A program made the position numbers and the translations under genes. The notes under the pieces were generated by a model. The model had not been told where the DNA came from. It saw only the letters and a program-made list of their open reading frames with translations, and did not search any database. Below, in pieces: positions 1 to 10,112 of a DNA stretch of 64,000 nt (position 1 is the stretch's first letter; the number at the start of each line of letters is the position of its first letter). The stretch spans positions 33,070 to 97,069 of the forward strand of contig NZ_JAGQEG010000002.1 of assembly GCF_018305005.1 (NCBI RefSeq), written 5' to 3'. Source of the stretch: Collimonas silvisoli. Lineage in GTDB: Bacteria; Pseudomonadota; Gammaproteobacteria; Burkholderiales; Burkholderiaceae_D.

Positions 1-208
1 TAGCCTTCTGCACAGCAACTGGCACTTCCTTGGATTTGCCCTTGCCCATGCCGATACGGCCATCGCCATCACCAACAACAGCCAATGCTGCGAAACCCAT
101 GATACGACCACCCTTGACCACTTTGGTCACACGGTTGACCGCGATCATTTTTTCGCGCATGCCATCATCCGGCTTATCGCTTTGCATTTTCGATTGCATT
201 TTTGCCAT
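1..208 (-). CDS. rpsE: 30S ribosomal protein S5 (partial, 3' end outside window)
   Basis: The first 69 codons of S5 are present; the rest lies beyond base 1. The N-terminal double-stranded-RNA-binding domain is recognisable from [17 protein letters not shown] followed by [20 protein letters not shown]. The KGGR loop is the region in which spectinomycin-resistance changes map in other bacteria, and it looks wild type here. The ATG at 208 gives [11 protein letters not shown], which has a repeated MQSK unit ahead of the conserved part. The gene lies 12 bases downstream of rplR, as expected for the spc operon order. Confidence 0.97.
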   Translation of the reverse strand, partial: MAKMQSKMQSDKPDDGMREKMIAVNRVTKVVKGGRIMGFAALAVVGDGDGRIGMGKGKSKEVPVAVQKA

Positions 209-220
209 GACGATTCTTCC

Positions 221-583
221 TTAGAACTTCAGACCGGCTTCGCGGGCGGCATCTGCCAGCACCTTGACGCGGCCGTGGTAACGGAAACCGGAGCGATCAA
301 ACGCAACTTCGGTAACTCCAGCTTTCAGTGCCTTCTCGGCAACGCGCTTGCCAACCAGAACTGCAGCTGCTGTATTGCCGCCTGCACCGGACTTGCCGGC
401 CAGTTCTGCACGTACTTCAGCTTCCAGTGTGGAGGCCGAAGCCAACACTTTAGCGTCAGGGCCGATGATGCTGGCGTAAATGTGCAAGTTGGTACGATGC
501 ACTGCCAGGCGGTTCACCTTTAACTCTGCGATCTTGGCACGCGTTTGGCGTGAACGGCGCAGACGTGATTGTTTCTTATCCAT
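221..583 (-). CDS. rplR: 50S ribosomal protein L18
   Basis: L18 (120 aa) binds 5S rRNA with L5 in the central protuberance of the large subunit. It starts [15 protein letters not shown] and ends with the family's C-terminal pattern [23 protein letters not shown]. An in-frame TTG at 589 would add two residues, but the ATG at 583 is preferred because an AGGGG-type Shine-Dalgarno lies a suitable distance upstream and it gives the usual family N-terminus. It sits between rplF and rpsE in the spc operon. Confidence 0.97.
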   Translation of the reverse strand: MDKKQSRLRRSRQTRAKIAELKVNRLAVHRTNLHIYASIIGPDAKVLASASTLEAEVRAELAGKSGAGGNTAAAVLVGKRVAEKALKAGVTEVAFDRSGFRYHGRVKVLADAAREAGLKF

Positions 584-595
584 CGTCAACCCCTA

Positions 596-1129
596 TTACT
601 TCTTCTTGGTTTCTTTAAGGATTACCACTTCGTCCGAGTAACGAACGCCCTTGCCCTTATAAGGCTCAGGTTCGCGGTAAGCACGAACTTCTGCAGCAAC
701 CTGACCAACACGTTGCTTGTCGATACCCTTGATCAGGATCTCGGTTTGCGTCGGGGTTGCCACGGTCACGCCTTGCGGCATTTGGTGAACCACCGGATGC
801 GAGAAACCGAGCGACAGATTCAACTTGTCACCTTGTGCTTGCGCACGAAAACCAACGCCTACCAGGTTCAGCTTCTTTTCGAAGCCCTTGGTAACGCCAT
901 TGACCATGTTGTTGACCAGAGCACGCAGGGTGCCTGACATCGCATTGGCTTCACGGCTGTCGTCAGCGGCAGCGAAATTCAGCGTGCCGTTGTTGTTTTC
1001 GATTTTTACCAGGCCATTCAAAGCCTGGGAAAGCGAGCCCAGCGGGCCCTTAACTGTGATCTGCGCTGCTGTAATGGTCGCTTCCGCGCCAGTTGGCAGT
1101 GCAATCGGCATTTTACCTACACGAGACAT
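596..1129 (-). CDS. rplF: 50S ribosomal protein L6
   Basis: L6 (177 aa, the same length as the E. coli protein) sits near the sarcin-ricin loop and factor-binding centre. Signatures are [15 protein letters not shown] at the start, VGVGFRAQ and LSLGFSHPV in the middle, and the L6 signature [14 protein letters not shown] near the C-terminus. The reading frame is open 15 codons further upstream, but that extension overlaps rpsH and is not conserved in the family, so the ATG at 1129 is used. Confidence 0.98.
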   Translation of the reverse strand: MSRVGKMPIALPTGAEATITAAQITVKGPLGSLSQALNGLVKIENNNGTLNFAAADDSREANAMSGTLRALVNNMVNGVTKGFEKKLNLVGVGFRAQAQGDKLNLSLGFSHPVVHQMPQGVTVATPTQTEILIKGIDKQRVGQVAAEVRAYREPEPYKGKGVRYSDEVVILKETKKK

Positions 1130-1139
1130 GTTGCACTCC

Positions 1140-1535
1140 TTAGGCGACGTAGCAAATAACTTCGCCACCGACACCGGTTGCGCGCGCTTTGCGGTCCGTC
1201 ATGACACCAGCAGGTGTCGAAATAATTGCCACACCTAAGCCGTTCATCACGTTAGGGATGTCATCTTTGCCCTTATAGATACGCAGCCCTGGACGGGACA
1301 CGCGATCAAGACGTTCGATAACAGGACGGCCGGCGTAATACTTCAAACCGATTTTGAGTTCCGCTTTGCCGCCTTCTTCTGCGACAGCGAAATCTTCAAT
1401 GTAACCCTCGTCCTTGAGGACGTTGGCAATCGCAATCTTGACCTTCGACGATGGCATTGCCACGGTTGTCTTGTGAACTACTTGCGCATTGCGGATACGG
1501 GTCAGCATATCGGCGATAGGATCGCTCATACTCAT
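1140..1535 (-). CDS. rpsH: 30S ribosomal protein S8
   Basis: S8 (131 aa) binds the central domain of 16S rRNA. In E. coli it is also the translational repressor of the spc operon; whether that holds here is inference. The sequence begins [18 protein letters not shown] and carries the S8 signature around [20 protein letters not shown], ending GGEVICYVA. It lies in standard order between rpsN and rplF with short spacers. Confidence 0.98.
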   Translation of the reverse strand: MSMSDPIADMLTRIRNAQVVHKTTVAMPSSKVKIAIANVLKDEGYIEDFAVAEEGGKAELKIGLKYYAGRPVIERLDRVSRPGLRIYKGKDDIPNVMNGLGVAIISTPAGVMTDRKARATGVGGEVICYVA

Positions 1536-1549
1536 TGCATATTCTCCTA

Positions 1550-1855
1550 TTACCAGCTTGCTTTAGTCATACCCGGAATTTCGCCACGCATGGCGATTTC
1601 ACGGAGCTTAATACGGCCCAGACCGAACTTGCGGAAAGTGCCACGTGGACGACCAGTCAGGGAGCAACGATTACGTTGACGGGTCGGAGCCGAGTTACGT
1701 GGCAGCGCTTGCAATTTCAAGCGAGCTTCGTAGCGCTCTTCTTCCGACTTCGATTGGTCATCAATGATTGCCTTTAACTCGGCACGCTTGCCGGCGTATT
1801 TCTTTACCAGGTCAGCGCGCTTTTGTTCACGGTTAATCAGTGCCAGTTTTGCCAT
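1550..1855 (-). CDS. rpsN: 30S ribosomal protein S14 (long, zinc-free type)
   Basis: S14 (101 aa) is in the head of the small subunit. It belongs to the long form without zinc ribbons: only one Cys is visible, in [19 protein letters not shown], and the CxxC pairs of the short zinc-binding form are absent. The C-terminus [19 protein letters not shown] is typical. The start ATG at 1855 follows rplE by 7 bases, so the two are probably translationally coupled. Confidence 0.98.
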   Translation of the reverse strand: MAKLALINREQKRADLVKKYAGKRAELKAIIDDQSKSEEERYEARLKLQALPRNSAPTRQRNRCSLTGRPRGTFRKFGLGRIKLREIAMRGEIPGMTKASW

Positions 1856-1862
1856 GGCAACC

Positions 1863-2402
1863 TCAGTTTCTGAACGGAAATTTAAATGCGGCGAGAAGCG
1901 ATTTTGCTTCGTCGTCGGTCTTTGCAGTCGTCGTGATACTGATATTCATACCACGCAACACATCAATCTTGTCGTACTCAATTTCGGGGAAAATGATCTG
2001 CTCTTTCACGCCGATATTGTAGTTACCACGACCGTCAAATGCACGACCGGAGACGCCACGGAAGTCACGCACGCGCGGCAGCGCGACAGTGATCAGGCGA
2101 TCCAGAAACTCGTACATATGAGCGCCACGCAATGTAACCATGCAACCGATTGGATAGCCTTCACGGATTTTGAAACCCGCGATAGCTTTCCGTGCCTTGG
2201 TCACGACTGGCTTCTGACCTGCAATCTTGGTCAAATCACCAACAGCGTGTTCAATGATCTTTTTGTCCGCAATCGCTTCCGACAGACCCATGTTCAGGGT
2301 GATCTTCAGGATGCGCGGCACTTCCATCACGGACTTGTAAGCGTATTTCGCTGTCAAGTCAGCAACGACTTTTTCTTTATAGAATTCTTGGAGACGGGCC
2401 AT
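1863..2402 (-). CDS. rplE: 50S ribosomal protein L5
   Basis: L5 (179 aa) binds 5S rRNA and contacts the P-site tRNA elbow. Recognisable segments are [51 protein letters not shown] and [18 protein letters not shown], ending [20 protein letters not shown]. The length matches the bacterial family. Spacing to rplX is 6 bases. Confidence 0.98.
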   Translation of the reverse strand: MARLQEFYKEKVVADLTAKYAYKSVMEVPRILKITLNMGLSEAIADKKIIEHAVGDLTKIAGQKPVVTKARKAIAGFKIREGYPIGCMVTLRGAHMYEFLDRLITVALPRVRDFRGVSGRAFDGRGNYNIGVKEQIIFPEIEYDKIDVLRGMNISITTTAKTDDEAKSLLAAFKFPFRN

Positions 2403-2408
2403 GATCTC

Positions 2409-2723
2409 TTAAACCTTAACAACTTCGCCACTGGACTTGAAAACGCGGACTTTCTTGCCGTCCACATCTTTAAAACCAACGCGATCTGCCTTGCCAGTTG
2501 CAGCGTTGAACAACGCAACATTTGACACGTGAATTGGCATCAACTTGTCAATGATGCCACCAGTTACACCAGTCATCGGGTTTGGCTTGGTCGCTTTTTT
2601 AGCAACGTTGACACCCTCTACGATGACGTGTTCAGCATCAACGCGTTGCTTTACAACACCGCGCTTGCCCTTGTCTTTACCAGCCAGGACGATTACTTCG
2701 TCGCTTTTCCGAATCTTATCCAT
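2409..2723 (-). CDS. rplX: 50S ribosomal protein L24
   Basis: L24 (104 aa) is one of two assembly-initiator proteins of the large subunit and lies near the polypeptide exit. The KOW motif is at the N-terminus ([16 protein letters not shown], residues about 8-23), followed by [18 protein letters not shown]. The gene sits between rplN and rplE as in other spc operons. Confidence 0.98.
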   Translation of the reverse strand: MDKIRKSDEVIVLAGKDKGKRGVVKQRVDAEHVIVEGVNVAKKATKPNPMTGVTGGIIDKLMPIHVSNVALFNAATGKADRVGFKDVDGKKVRVFKSSGEVVKV

Positions 2724-2732
2724 CTCGACTCC

Positions 2733-3101
2733 TTACAGCACTTCAGGCGCGAGCGACACAATCTTCATGAAGCGCTCAGTGCGCAGTTCACGAGTGACTG
2801 GTCCAAAAATACGCGGACCAATTGGCTCAAGCTTCGCGTTCAGCAGCACTGCTGCATTGCCATCGAACTTGACCAACGAACCATCTTGACGACGAACACC
2901 TTTAGCGGTCCGTACGACAACGGCGTTATAGATCTCGCCTTTTTTGACGCGACCACGTGGCGCTGCCACTTTGACGGTAACCTTGATCACATCACCAATG
3001 CTGGCATAGCGACGCTTGGAACCACCCAGAACTTTGATACACATAACTTCGCGTGCACCAGTGTTGTCGGCTACTTCGAGCCGGCTTTCCGTTTGAATCA
3101 T
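2733..3101 (-). CDS. rplN: 50S ribosomal protein L14, first gene of the spc unit
   Basis: L14 (122 aa) forms part of inter-subunit bridges at the base of the factor-binding site. The sequence starts [18 protein letters not shown] and contains the L14 signature [20 protein letters not shown]. It follows an unusually long spacer (3102-3336) compared with the few bases between the other genes, which matches the E. coli boundary where the S10 operon ends after rpsQ and the spc operon begins at rplN. Confidence 0.98.
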   Translation of the reverse strand: MIQTESRLEVADNTGAREVMCIKVLGGSKRRYASIGDVIKVTVKVAAPRGRVKKGEIYNAVVVRTAKGVRRQDGSLVKFDGNAAVLLNAKLEPIGPRIFGPVTRELRTERFMKIVSLAPEVL

Positions 3102-3336
3102 AATATTTTCTTTCCCAACTTAACTCGCTGCCGCACGATGCGGATTTACGGTCAGTCTTGGTCCTGTCAGAGCAACTCTGCTGAGCGCACTGCTTAGGTG
3201 GACGACTTCCAAAACTTCTTGCTAGTACAAAAATTTACTGCAGGGTGGTGCTATTTTTCTGTATCGCTCTCATCGGAAGCCAACAAGAGCGAAGCCAAGC
3301 ATTATTACATCAAAATGCTTGGCTCGCAACAAATAC
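3102..3336 (-). promoter_or_regulatory. S10/spc operon boundary spacer with a perfect inverted repeat
   Basis: This 235-base spacer separates rpsQ from rplN. It holds a perfect 10-bp inverted repeat (AGCCAAGCAT at 3293-3302 and ATGCTTGGCT at 3315-3324, 12-nt loop) 12 bases after the rpsQ stop. No T-run follows on the minus strand, so it is not a standard intrinsic terminator; it could be a processing or stability hairpin or a protein site. A promoter for the spc genes is expected here from the E. coli arrangement, but I do not see a clear consensus. Confidence 0.5.
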
Positions 3337-3609
3337 TTACAGGACTTGTGCCACTTGTACCACACGTGTCACGCTCCAAGCTTTGGTCTTGGAGATTGGA
3401 CGTCCTTCTTGGATCTCGACTACGTCGCCTTCCTTGGCCTGATTGGTTTCGTCATGTGCATGGTACTTGTTAGTACGCACGATGATTTTGCCATACAGAG
3501 GATGCTTGACGTGGCGTTCGATCAGGACGGTAACAGTCTTGTCCATTTTATCGGACACAACTTTACCAACCAGCGTGCGCTTGAGCGCTTGTTTCACTTG
3601 ATCGTTCAT
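3337..3609 (-). CDS. rpsQ: 30S ribosomal protein S17
   Basis: S17 (90 aa) is an OB-fold primary binder of the 16S 5' domain. The sequence [20 protein letters not shown] followed by [19 protein letters not shown] and [17 protein letters not shown] is the classic S17 pattern. Its ATG overlaps the last base of the rpmC stop codon, indicating translational coupling. It is the last gene of the S10 unit, ahead of the long spacer 3102-3336. Confidence 0.98.
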   Translation of the reverse strand: MNDQVKQALKRTLVGKVVSDKMDKTVTVLIERHVKHPLYGKIIVRTNKYHAHDETNQAKEGDVVEIQEGRPISKTKAWSVTRVVQVAQVL

Positions 3610-3800
3610 TACAGGGCGCCCTTCGAATTGATGACGGTCTTGACCCGTGCTATATCGCGACGAACTTTCTTCAATTGCGACGTATTGCTCAATTGCTGAG
3701 TTGCGATTTGCATGCGAAGGCTAAACTGCGCCTTCAGCAACTCGTTCAGCTCTTTCGTCAAGGCCGCTTGATCTTTGTCGCGGAGTTCAGATGCTTTCAT
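3609..3800 (-). CDS. rpmC: 50S ribosomal protein L29
   Basis: L29 (63 aa) is a helical-hairpin protein beside L23 at the tunnel exit, near the docking site for trigger factor and SRP. The sequence [20 protein letters not shown] and the C-terminal [14 protein letters not shown] are typical. It shares one base with rpsQ and follows rplP by 12 bases. Confidence 0.97.
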   Translation of the reverse strand: MKASELRDKDQAALTKELNELLKAQFSLRMQIATQQLSNTSQLKKVRRDIARVKTVINSKGAL

Positions 3801-3812
3801 GATTCACTCCAA

Positions 3813-4232
3813 TTATTGGCCAACTTGACGCACGACGAACGTGGTCAAAAGCGGCAATTTAGCTGCAGCCAAACGGAATGCCTCACGCGCCAGAGCTTCG
3901 TCGACGCCATCCATCTCGTACAGCACCTTACCTGGCTGGATTTCAGCCACGTAGTACTCGGGATTACCTTTACCGTTACCCATCCGGACTTCAGCAGGCT
4001 TTTGCGAAATTGGCTTATCCGGGAAAATGCGAATCCAGATACGACCACCCCGTTTGATATGACGGGTCATTGCGCGACGAGCTGCTTCAATCTGGCGCGC
4101 GGTGATACGACCGCGGCCAATCGCCTTCAAGCCAAATTCGCCGAACGACACGGCAGTGCCGCGCGAATGCGAAATGCCTTTGTTGCGGCCCTTTTGCTCT
4201 TTACGATATTTTCTGCGTGCTGGTTGCAGCAT
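3813..4232 (-). CDS. rplP: 50S ribosomal protein L16
   Basis: L16 (139 aa) lies near the A-site tRNA and the peptidyl transferase centre. Diagnostic segments are [19 protein letters not shown], the signature around [20 protein letters not shown], and [18 protein letters not shown]. The Arg of the KPAEVRMG stretch is in the region that carries hydroxyarginine in E. coli. Two bases separate it from rpsC. Confidence 0.98.
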   Translation of the reverse strand: MLQPARRKYRKEQKGRNKGISHSRGTAVSFGEFGLKAIGRGRITARQIEAARRAMTRHIKRGGRIWIRIFPDKPISQKPAEVRMGNGKGNPEYYVAEIQPGKVLYEMDGVDEALAREAFRLAAAKLPLLTTFVVRQVGQ

Positions 4233-4234
4233 GA

Positions 4235-5080
4235 TTATTCTCCTGCTTTCTCAGCCGGCGCAGCAACAGCAGCAACACCTTCAGCAGCGCCATCCGGCTT
4301 CTTGGCACGGACTGGACGCGCAGCTGGCGCTCCTGGACCTGCCGTTGTAGTTTTAGCACGTGGACGACCAGCTGGTTTGCCATCATCACGACGTGGACCA
4401 CGGCGTTTCTTGTCATCGTCGCTAGGTACGTCGATTACCGGCGCTTCGCCGTTAGCCAGACGATCGCCCTTGTAAACCCAGACTTTGATGCCGATAATGC
4501 CGTATGTGGTTTCAGCTTCGCCGAAACCGTAGTCGATGTCAGCGCGCAGTGTGTGAAGTGGCACGCGACCTTCGCGGTACCATTCGGTACGTGCGATTTC
4601 GATACCGTTCAGACGACCGGACGACATGATCTTGATCCCTTGCGCGCCCAGACGCATTGCGTTCTGCATCGCGCGTTTCATCGCGCGGCGGAACATGATG
4701 CGTTTTTCGAGCTGTTGCGCGATCGAATCAGCGATCAGTTGTGCGTCGATTTCAGGTTTACGAATTTCTTCGATATTAACGTGAACCGGCACACCCATCA
4801 GCTTGGTCAACGACGACTTCAATACTTCGATGTCTTCGCCTTTTTTACCAATAACAACACCAGGACGCGAGCTGTAAATCGTGATGCGTGCGTTCTTTGC
4901 AGGACGCTCGATAACAACGCGGCCGACCGATGCGTTCTTCAGTTTTTTCTTGAGGAAAGCGCGTACTTTCAGATCTTCGCCGAGCATTTGGGCAAAATTG
5001 CTATTGCCTGCATACCAGCGGGATCCCCAGTTACGTGTAACCGCAAGGCGAAAACCGGTTGGATGAATCTTCTGTCCCAT
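4235..5080 (-). CDS. rpsC: 30S ribosomal protein S3 with extended C-terminal tail
   Basis: S3 forms part of the mRNA entry channel and its helicase activity. The N-terminal half has the type II KH domain ([20 protein letters not shown], about residues 72-91) and the C-terminal domain ends near [12 protein letters not shown]. From about residue 225 a 55-residue tail rich in Arg, Lys, Ala, Pro and Gly follows ([18 protein letters not shown], then Ala-rich repeats ending EKAGE). At 281 aa it is about 48 residues longer than the E. coli protein. Tails of this kind occur in related betaproteobacteria; the role of this one is unknown. Confidence 0.97.
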   Translation of the reverse strand: MGQKIHPTGFRLAVTRNWGSRWYAGNSNFAQMLGEDLKVRAFLKKKLKNASVGRVVIERPAKNARITIYSSRPGVVIGKKGEDIEVLKSSLTKLMGVPVHVNIEEIRKPEIDAQLIADSIAQQLEKRIMFRRAMKRAMQNAMRLGAQGIKIMSSGRLNGIEIARTEWYREGRVPLHTLRADIDYGFGEAETTYGIIGIKVWVYKGDRLANGEAPVIDVPSDDDKKRRGPRRDDGKPAGRPRAKTTTAGPGAPAARPVRAKKPDGAAEGVAAVAAPAEKAGE

Positions 5081-5089
5081 CGTGACTCC

Positions 5090-5419
5090 TTAGTTTCCGA
5101 CAGTCACGTAAATGTGACAGGATTGCTTCGAGATACGATCGCCACGGCCTTTAGCACGCGCTGTGAAGCGCTTGAGGACCGAACCTTTTTCCACGTATAT
5201 CGTCGTGACTTTCAGCTCGTCGATGTCAGCACCGTCATTGTGTTCGGCATTCGCAATTGCGGATTCCAGAACACGCTTGATGATAGCTGCACCTTTCTTA
5301 GGACTGAAAGTCAGGATGTTAAGCGCGTGATCAATTTTTTTGCCGCGAATCAGGTCGGCGACCAGACGGCCCTTTTGGGCCGAAAGGCGCACACCGCGGA
5401 GGGTAGCTTTAGTTTCCAT
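5090..5419 (-). CDS. rplV: 50S ribosomal protein L22
   Basis: L22 (109 aa) lines the exit tunnel with its beta-hairpin. The sequence [20 protein letters not shown] and [20 protein letters not shown] is typical, and the hairpin tip region [18 protein letters not shown] looks intact, with no macrolide-type deletion. Two consecutive ATGs (5422 and 5419) are possible starts. The second is chosen because the AAGG Shine-Dalgarno is then about 7 bases away rather than 4. Confidence 0.97.
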   Translation of the reverse strand: METKATLRGVRLSAQKGRLVADLIRGKKIDHALNILTFSPKKGAAIIKRVLESAIANAEHNDGADIDELKVTTIYVEKGSVLKRFTARAKGRGDRISKQSCHIYVTVGN

Positions 5420-5428
5420 CATCGGACC

Positions 5429-5704
5429 TTATTTCTTAGCCTTTTTATCAGCAGCATGACCCTTGAACGTACGGGTCAGCGCGAATTCGCCGAGCTTGTG
5501 ACCAACCATGTTCTCGGATACATATACCGGGACGTGTTGTTTGCCGTTATGCACAGCAATCGTCAGACCGATAAAATCCGGCATGATGGTCGAGCGACGG
5601 GACCAAGTCTTGATTGGCTTTTTGTCTTTGACTGCTTGCGCGGTTTCGACTTTTTTCACCAGATGGGCGTCGCAGAACGGCCCTTTTTTCAATGAACGTG
5701 TCAT
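5429..5704 (-). CDS. rpsS: 30S ribosomal protein S19
   Basis: S19 (91 aa) pairs with S13 in the head of the small subunit near the A site. It starts [20 protein letters not shown] and contains the family signature [20 protein letters not shown] and the conserved [20 protein letters not shown]. It is 10 bases downstream of rplB. Confidence 0.98.
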   Translation of the reverse strand: MTRSLKKGPFCDAHLVKKVETAQAVKDKKPIKTWSRRSTIMPDFIGLTIAVHNGKQHVPVYVSENMVGHKLGEFALTRTFKGHAADKKAKK

Positions 5705-5714
5705 GTGTTACCCC

Positions 5715-6542
5715 TTATTTCTTGCCACGGCGCGAGACGATCATGGAAGTAGTACGCTTGTTGCTGCGTGTCTTCTTACCCTTAGTCTGTTGGCCCCATG
5801 GCGAAACTGGATGACGACCAGCTGCGGTCTTGCCTTCACCACCACCGTGAGGATGGTCAACCGGGTTCATGACCACACCGCGAACGGTAGGACGAACACC
5901 ACGCCAACGCATCGCACCCGCTTTACCGATCTTGCGCAGGCTGTGCTCGGCATTGCCGACTTCGCCTACGGTTGCACGGCATTCGATGTGAACGCGGCGA
6001 ACTTCACCGGAACGCAAACGAATTTGAGCGTAAGTACCTTCACGAGCCATCAACACCACGCCGGCGCCGGCGGTACGGGCCATTTGGGCACCCTTACCTG
6101 GCAGCATTTCAACGCAATGCAGAATCGTACCAACCGGAATGTTGCGGATTGGCAGGCAGTTGCCGGATTTGATCGGCGCTTCCGAGCCGCTCATTACCTG
6201 GTCGCCTACAGCCATGCCTTTAGTGGCGATGATGTAGTGACGTTCGCCGTCGGCGTAGCACAACAGAGCGATATTCGCGGTGCGGTTTGGATCGTATTCG
6301 ATACGTTCCACTTTCGCAGGAATGCCATCCTTGGTGCGCTTGAAGTCGATCAGACGGTAATGTTGCTTATGACCACCGCCGATGTGGCGAGTAGTGATAT
6401 GACCGTTGTTGTTACGACCGGCTGTTTTCGATTTCTTCTCAACCAGGGCAGCGAATGGACGGCCTTTGTACAGGTCGGGATTAACGACCTTGACCATGCC
6501 ACGGCGGCCCGGCGAGGTTGGTTTAACTTTAACGAGTGCCAT
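5715..6542 (-). CDS. rplB: 50S ribosomal protein L2
   Basis: L2 (275 aa) is a primary 23S binder needed for subunit association and close to the peptidyl transferase centre. The sequence starts [20 protein letters not shown]. The C-terminal [20 protein letters not shown] contains the His (equivalent of E. coli His229) at the tip nearest the active site. The ATG overlaps the rplW stop by one base, consistent with coupled translation. Confidence 0.98.
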   Translation of the reverse strand: MALVKVKPTSPGRRGMVKVVNPDLYKGRPFAALVEKKSKTAGRNNNGHITTRHIGGGHKQHYRLIDFKRTKDGIPAKVERIEYDPNRTANIALLCYADGERHYIIATKGMAVGDQVMSGSEAPIKSGNCLPIRNIPVGTILHCVEMLPGKGAQMARTAGAGVVLMAREGTYAQIRLRSGEVRRVHIECRATVGEVGNAEHSLRKIGKAGAMRWRGVRPTVRGVVMNPVDHPHGGGEGKTAAGRHPVSPWGQQTKGKKTRSNKRTTSMIVSRRGKK

Positions 6543-6859
6543 TATTTAGCCTCCTCGGTGAAGTTGATCTCTTGACCCGGCTTCAAGCATACGAATGCGC
6601 GACGGGTATGGTTGCGGCGGCCCATCGACTTGCCGCTACGCTTTTGCTTACCCAGACGATTGGCAACTTGTACCGACTCAACCTGAACTTTGAAGAGCAG
6701 TTCGACAGCAGCCTTGACTTCCAGCTTGGTAGCGTCTGGTGCGATACGGAAAACGACTTGCTCGTTTTTCTCCGCAACCATCGTTGCCTTTTCGGAAATG
6801 ACCGGCGCCAGCAGCACTTTCATCAAGCGCTCTTCGCTATGTTTAACTAATGCGTTCAT
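6542..6859 (-). CDS. rplW: 50S ribosomal protein L23
   Basis: L23 (105 aa) sits at the tunnel exit and is the main docking site of trigger factor and SRP. The sequence [20 protein letters not shown] and the loop [20 protein letters not shown] are typical. The start at 6859 is preceded by GAGGAG at 8 bases and overlaps the rplD stop in an ATGA arrangement, so the two genes are probably translationally coupled. Confidence 0.98.
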   Translation of the reverse strand: MNALVKHSEERLMKVLLAPVISEKATMVAEKNEQVVFRIAPDATKLEVKAAVELLFKVQVESVQVANRLGKQKRSGKSMGRRNHTRRAFVCLKPGQEINFTEEAK

Positions 6860-7476
6860 GCCAGCATCTCCTCAATCTTAGCCAAAGCTTGCTTGGTGAT
6901 CAGGATCTTCTTGTAGAACACCAGAGAAACCGGATCAGCGTGACGCGGCTCGACGATCAATACGCCTGGCAGATTGCGCGACGCCAGCAACAGGTTGTCT
7001 TCCAGGTTGTCGGTAATTACCAACACGGAATCCAGACCCATGCTCTTCAGCTTTTGCGACAGCAGTTTGGTCTTTGGCGCTTCGACCGAGAAATTCTCGA
7101 CGACCGACAAACGACCTTCGCGCGCCAACTGAGACAGGATCGAGCAGACACCTGCGCGATACATCTTCTTGTTGACTTTGTGGGTGAAGTTTTCATCAGG
7201 CGAGTTCGGGAAAATCCGACCACCGCCGCGCCACAGAGGCGAAGACGACATACCGGCGCGAGCGCGGCCAGTACCCTTTTGGCGCCAAGGCTTTTTAGTC
7301 GTGTGATGAACTTCTTCACGGTCTTTTTGCTTACGGTTACCGCTACGAGCGTTAGCCTGATAAGCAACTACGACCTGGTGAATCAGAGCTTCGTTGTAGT
7401 CGCGGCCGAAAATGGTATCCGGAGCAGCAACGTTCGAAGCAGCTTGACCTTGGTCATTCAGGAGCTTGAGTTCCAT
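6856..7476 (-). CDS. rplD: 50S ribosomal protein L4
   Basis: L4 (206 aa) reaches into the exit tunnel with its extended loop, here residues about 45-95 including [20 protein letters not shown]. In E. coli L4 is also the feedback regulator of the S10 operon, acting on the leader upstream of rpsJ. In this genome the structured spacer at 8137-8402, between rpsJ and rplC, would be one candidate target, but this is inference. Confidence 0.98.
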   Translation of the reverse strand: MELKLLNDQGQAASNVAAPDTIFGRDYNEALIHQVVVAYQANARSGNRKQKDREEVHHTTKKPWRQKGTGRARAGMSSSPLWRGGGRIFPNSPDENFTHKVNKKMYRAGVCSILSQLAREGRLSVVENFSVEAPKTKLLSQKLKSMGLDSVLVITDNLEDNLLLASRNLPGVLIVEPRHADPVSLVFYKKILITKQALAKIEEMLA

Positions 7477-7479
7477 GAA

Positions 7480-8136
7480 TTAGGCTCCCTTCTTAGCTTT
7501 GATTTTGATCGCAGGGCTGACCACAACTTGGCCGTTCTTGGCACCTGGAACCGCGCCCTTGACCAGCAGCAGTTGGCGCTCAGCGTCAACACGTGCGATT
7601 TCGAGGTTTTGCGTGGTTACAGTAACGTCACCCATGTGACCGGTCATGCGCTTACCAGGGAAAACGCGACCTGGATCCTGCGCCATACCGATGGAACCTG
7701 GGACATTGTGCGAACGGGAGTTACCGTGGGTAGCACGACCGGACGAGAAGTTGTGACGCTTGATGGTACCAGCGTAACCCTTACCGATCGAGACACCTTG
7801 AACGTCAACCTTTTGACCGACTTCGAACAGGCTTGCAGCGATAACTTCGCCGGCCTTCAGCTCGGAAGCCTTGGTTGAATCAATGCGGAATTCTCTGAGG
7901 ATGGTACCAGCCTCGACGCCAGCTTTGGCGTAGTGACCAGCAGCAGCTTTAGTCACGCGTGAAGCGCGACGCTGACCGAATGCAACTTGAACAGCGGTAT
8001 AACCGTCTGTTTCAGGCGTTTTGATTTGGGTCACGCGGTTGTTCGACACGTCCAGCACGGTTACAGGGATCGAATCCCCATCTTCCGTGAAGATGCGCAT
8101 CATACCAACCTTGCGACCAACAAGGCCTAAGCTCAT
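7480..8136 (-). CDS. rplC: 50S ribosomal protein L3
   Basis: L3 (218 aa) is an early assembly protein whose loop reaches the peptidyl transferase centre. It starts [20 protein letters not shown]. In [20 protein letters not shown] the Gln of MAQDPG aligns with the Gln150 that PrmB methylates in E. coli L3. A GGAGAA Shine-Dalgarno lies about 6 bases before the ATG. The gene is preceded by a 266-base spacer after rpsJ, much longer than in E. coli. Confidence 0.98.
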   Translation of the reverse strand: MSLGLVGRKVGMMRIFTEDGDSIPVTVLDVSNNRVTQIKTPETDGYTAVQVAFGQRRASRVTKAAAGHYAKAGVEAGTILREFRIDSTKASELKAGEVIAASLFEVGQKVDVQGVSIGKGYAGTIKRHNFSSGRATHGNSRSHNVPGSIGMAQDPGRVFPGKRMTGHMGDVTVTTQNLEIARVDAERQLLLVKGAVPGAKNGQVVVSPAIKIKAKKGA

Positions 8137-8332
8137 TGTTTTTCTCCATTCCCGCCTACGATTGGGCGGGGCTGATGTTTGTACAACTAAAATAAGTGCG
8201 ACTGCTTAGACGAAAACCGCCGCAATCGCACCGAAGCCGATCAGTATAACCGGGTAAATTTTTATTTGCAAGACCATCTTTGTCGTGGTATGTCAAACCC
8301 TATCCGGTTAAGCCTGATTTACAACACTCGCC

Positions 8333-8384
8333 AAAAACTGGGGCAGACCATTTGCCGCGCTGCCGCGGCTCCTGAAGTCTGCCC
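8333..8384 (-). terminator. Nested stem-loop with T-run after rpsJ (terminator or attenuator)
   Basis: Read on the minus strand after the rpsJ stop, an outer 8-bp stem (GGGCAGAC 8341-8348 with GTCTGCCC 8377-8384) encloses an inner 6-bp GC-only stem (GCCGCG 8354-8359 with CGCGGC 8364-8369, loop CTGC). It is followed within three bases by five T residues (8333-8337). This resembles an intrinsic terminator or attenuator separating the str genes plus rpsJ from rplC onward. The remaining spacer to 8137 has a second small hairpin (CCCGCC with GGCGGG at about 8152-8171) just ahead of the rplC Shine-Dalgarno. Confidence 0.6.
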
Positions 8385-8402
8385 ACAATTATTGCGAATT
8401 TA

Positions 8403-8720
8403 TTACTGCAGCTTGATTTCTACGTCCACGCCAGCTGGCAGATCCAGCTTCATCAACGCATCGACAGTCTTGTCGGTTGGATCAACGATGTCCATCAGGC
8501 GTTGGTGAGTACGGATTTCGAACTGATCGCGCGATGTCTTGTTGACGTGCGGCGAACGCAGTACGTCAAAACGCTGGATACGTGTTGGCAGTGGTACCGG
8601 ACCCTTGACAACTGCACCGGTGCGCTTGGCTGTATCAACGATTTCCTGCGCGGATTGATCGATCAGTTTGTAATCGAACGCTTTCAGGCGGATACGGATT
8701 TTTTGGTTAGGAGCTGACAT
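8403..8720 (-). CDS. rpsJ: 30S ribosomal protein S10 / antitermination factor NusE
   Basis: S10 (105 aa) works in the small-subunit head and, as NusE, binds NusB and NusG in antitermination complexes. The sequence [20 protein letters not shown] and [20 protein letters not shown] is typical. Fourteen in-frame codons upstream of the ATG at 8720 are open but not family-like, so that ATG is taken. It lies downstream of tuf and is cut off from rplC by the hairpin region at 8137-8402. Confidence 0.97.
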   Translation of the reverse strand: MSAPNQKIRIRLKAFDYKLIDQSAQEIVDTAKRTGAVVKGPVPLPTRIQRFDVLRSPHVNKTSRDQFEIRTHQRLMDIVDPTDKTVDALMKLDLPAGVDVEIKLQ

Positions 8721-8824
8721 GATTTTCCTTAAAAGAACGAACCGTGAATGACTGCCACCCACGGCATATTGTTACATTGACAGCAAACCGCCGGAGCGGC
8801 TTGCTTATTGCACTACAACTACTA

Positions 8825-10018
<1,194 letters not shown>

Positions 10019-10071
10019 TTTATTCTTCCTTCAAAAAGAACGATGTCGTTAAACAATGAGTGAAACATTTC

Positions 10072-10102
10072 AACCTTTGCCCGCTCGTGGCGGGCAAAGG
10101 TT
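10072..10102 (-). promoter_or_regulatory. Perfect 13-bp hairpin between fusA and tuf
   Basis: The arms at 10072-10084 and 10090-10102 (AACCTTTGCCCGC and its exact complement) are separated by a 5-nt loop. No T-run follows on either strand, so a terminator is unlikely. It lies about 50 bases upstream of the tuf start codon and more likely acts as an mRNA processing or stability element that sets differential expression of tuf relative to fusA. Confidence 0.6.
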
Positions 10103-10112
10103 ACTTACCTGA

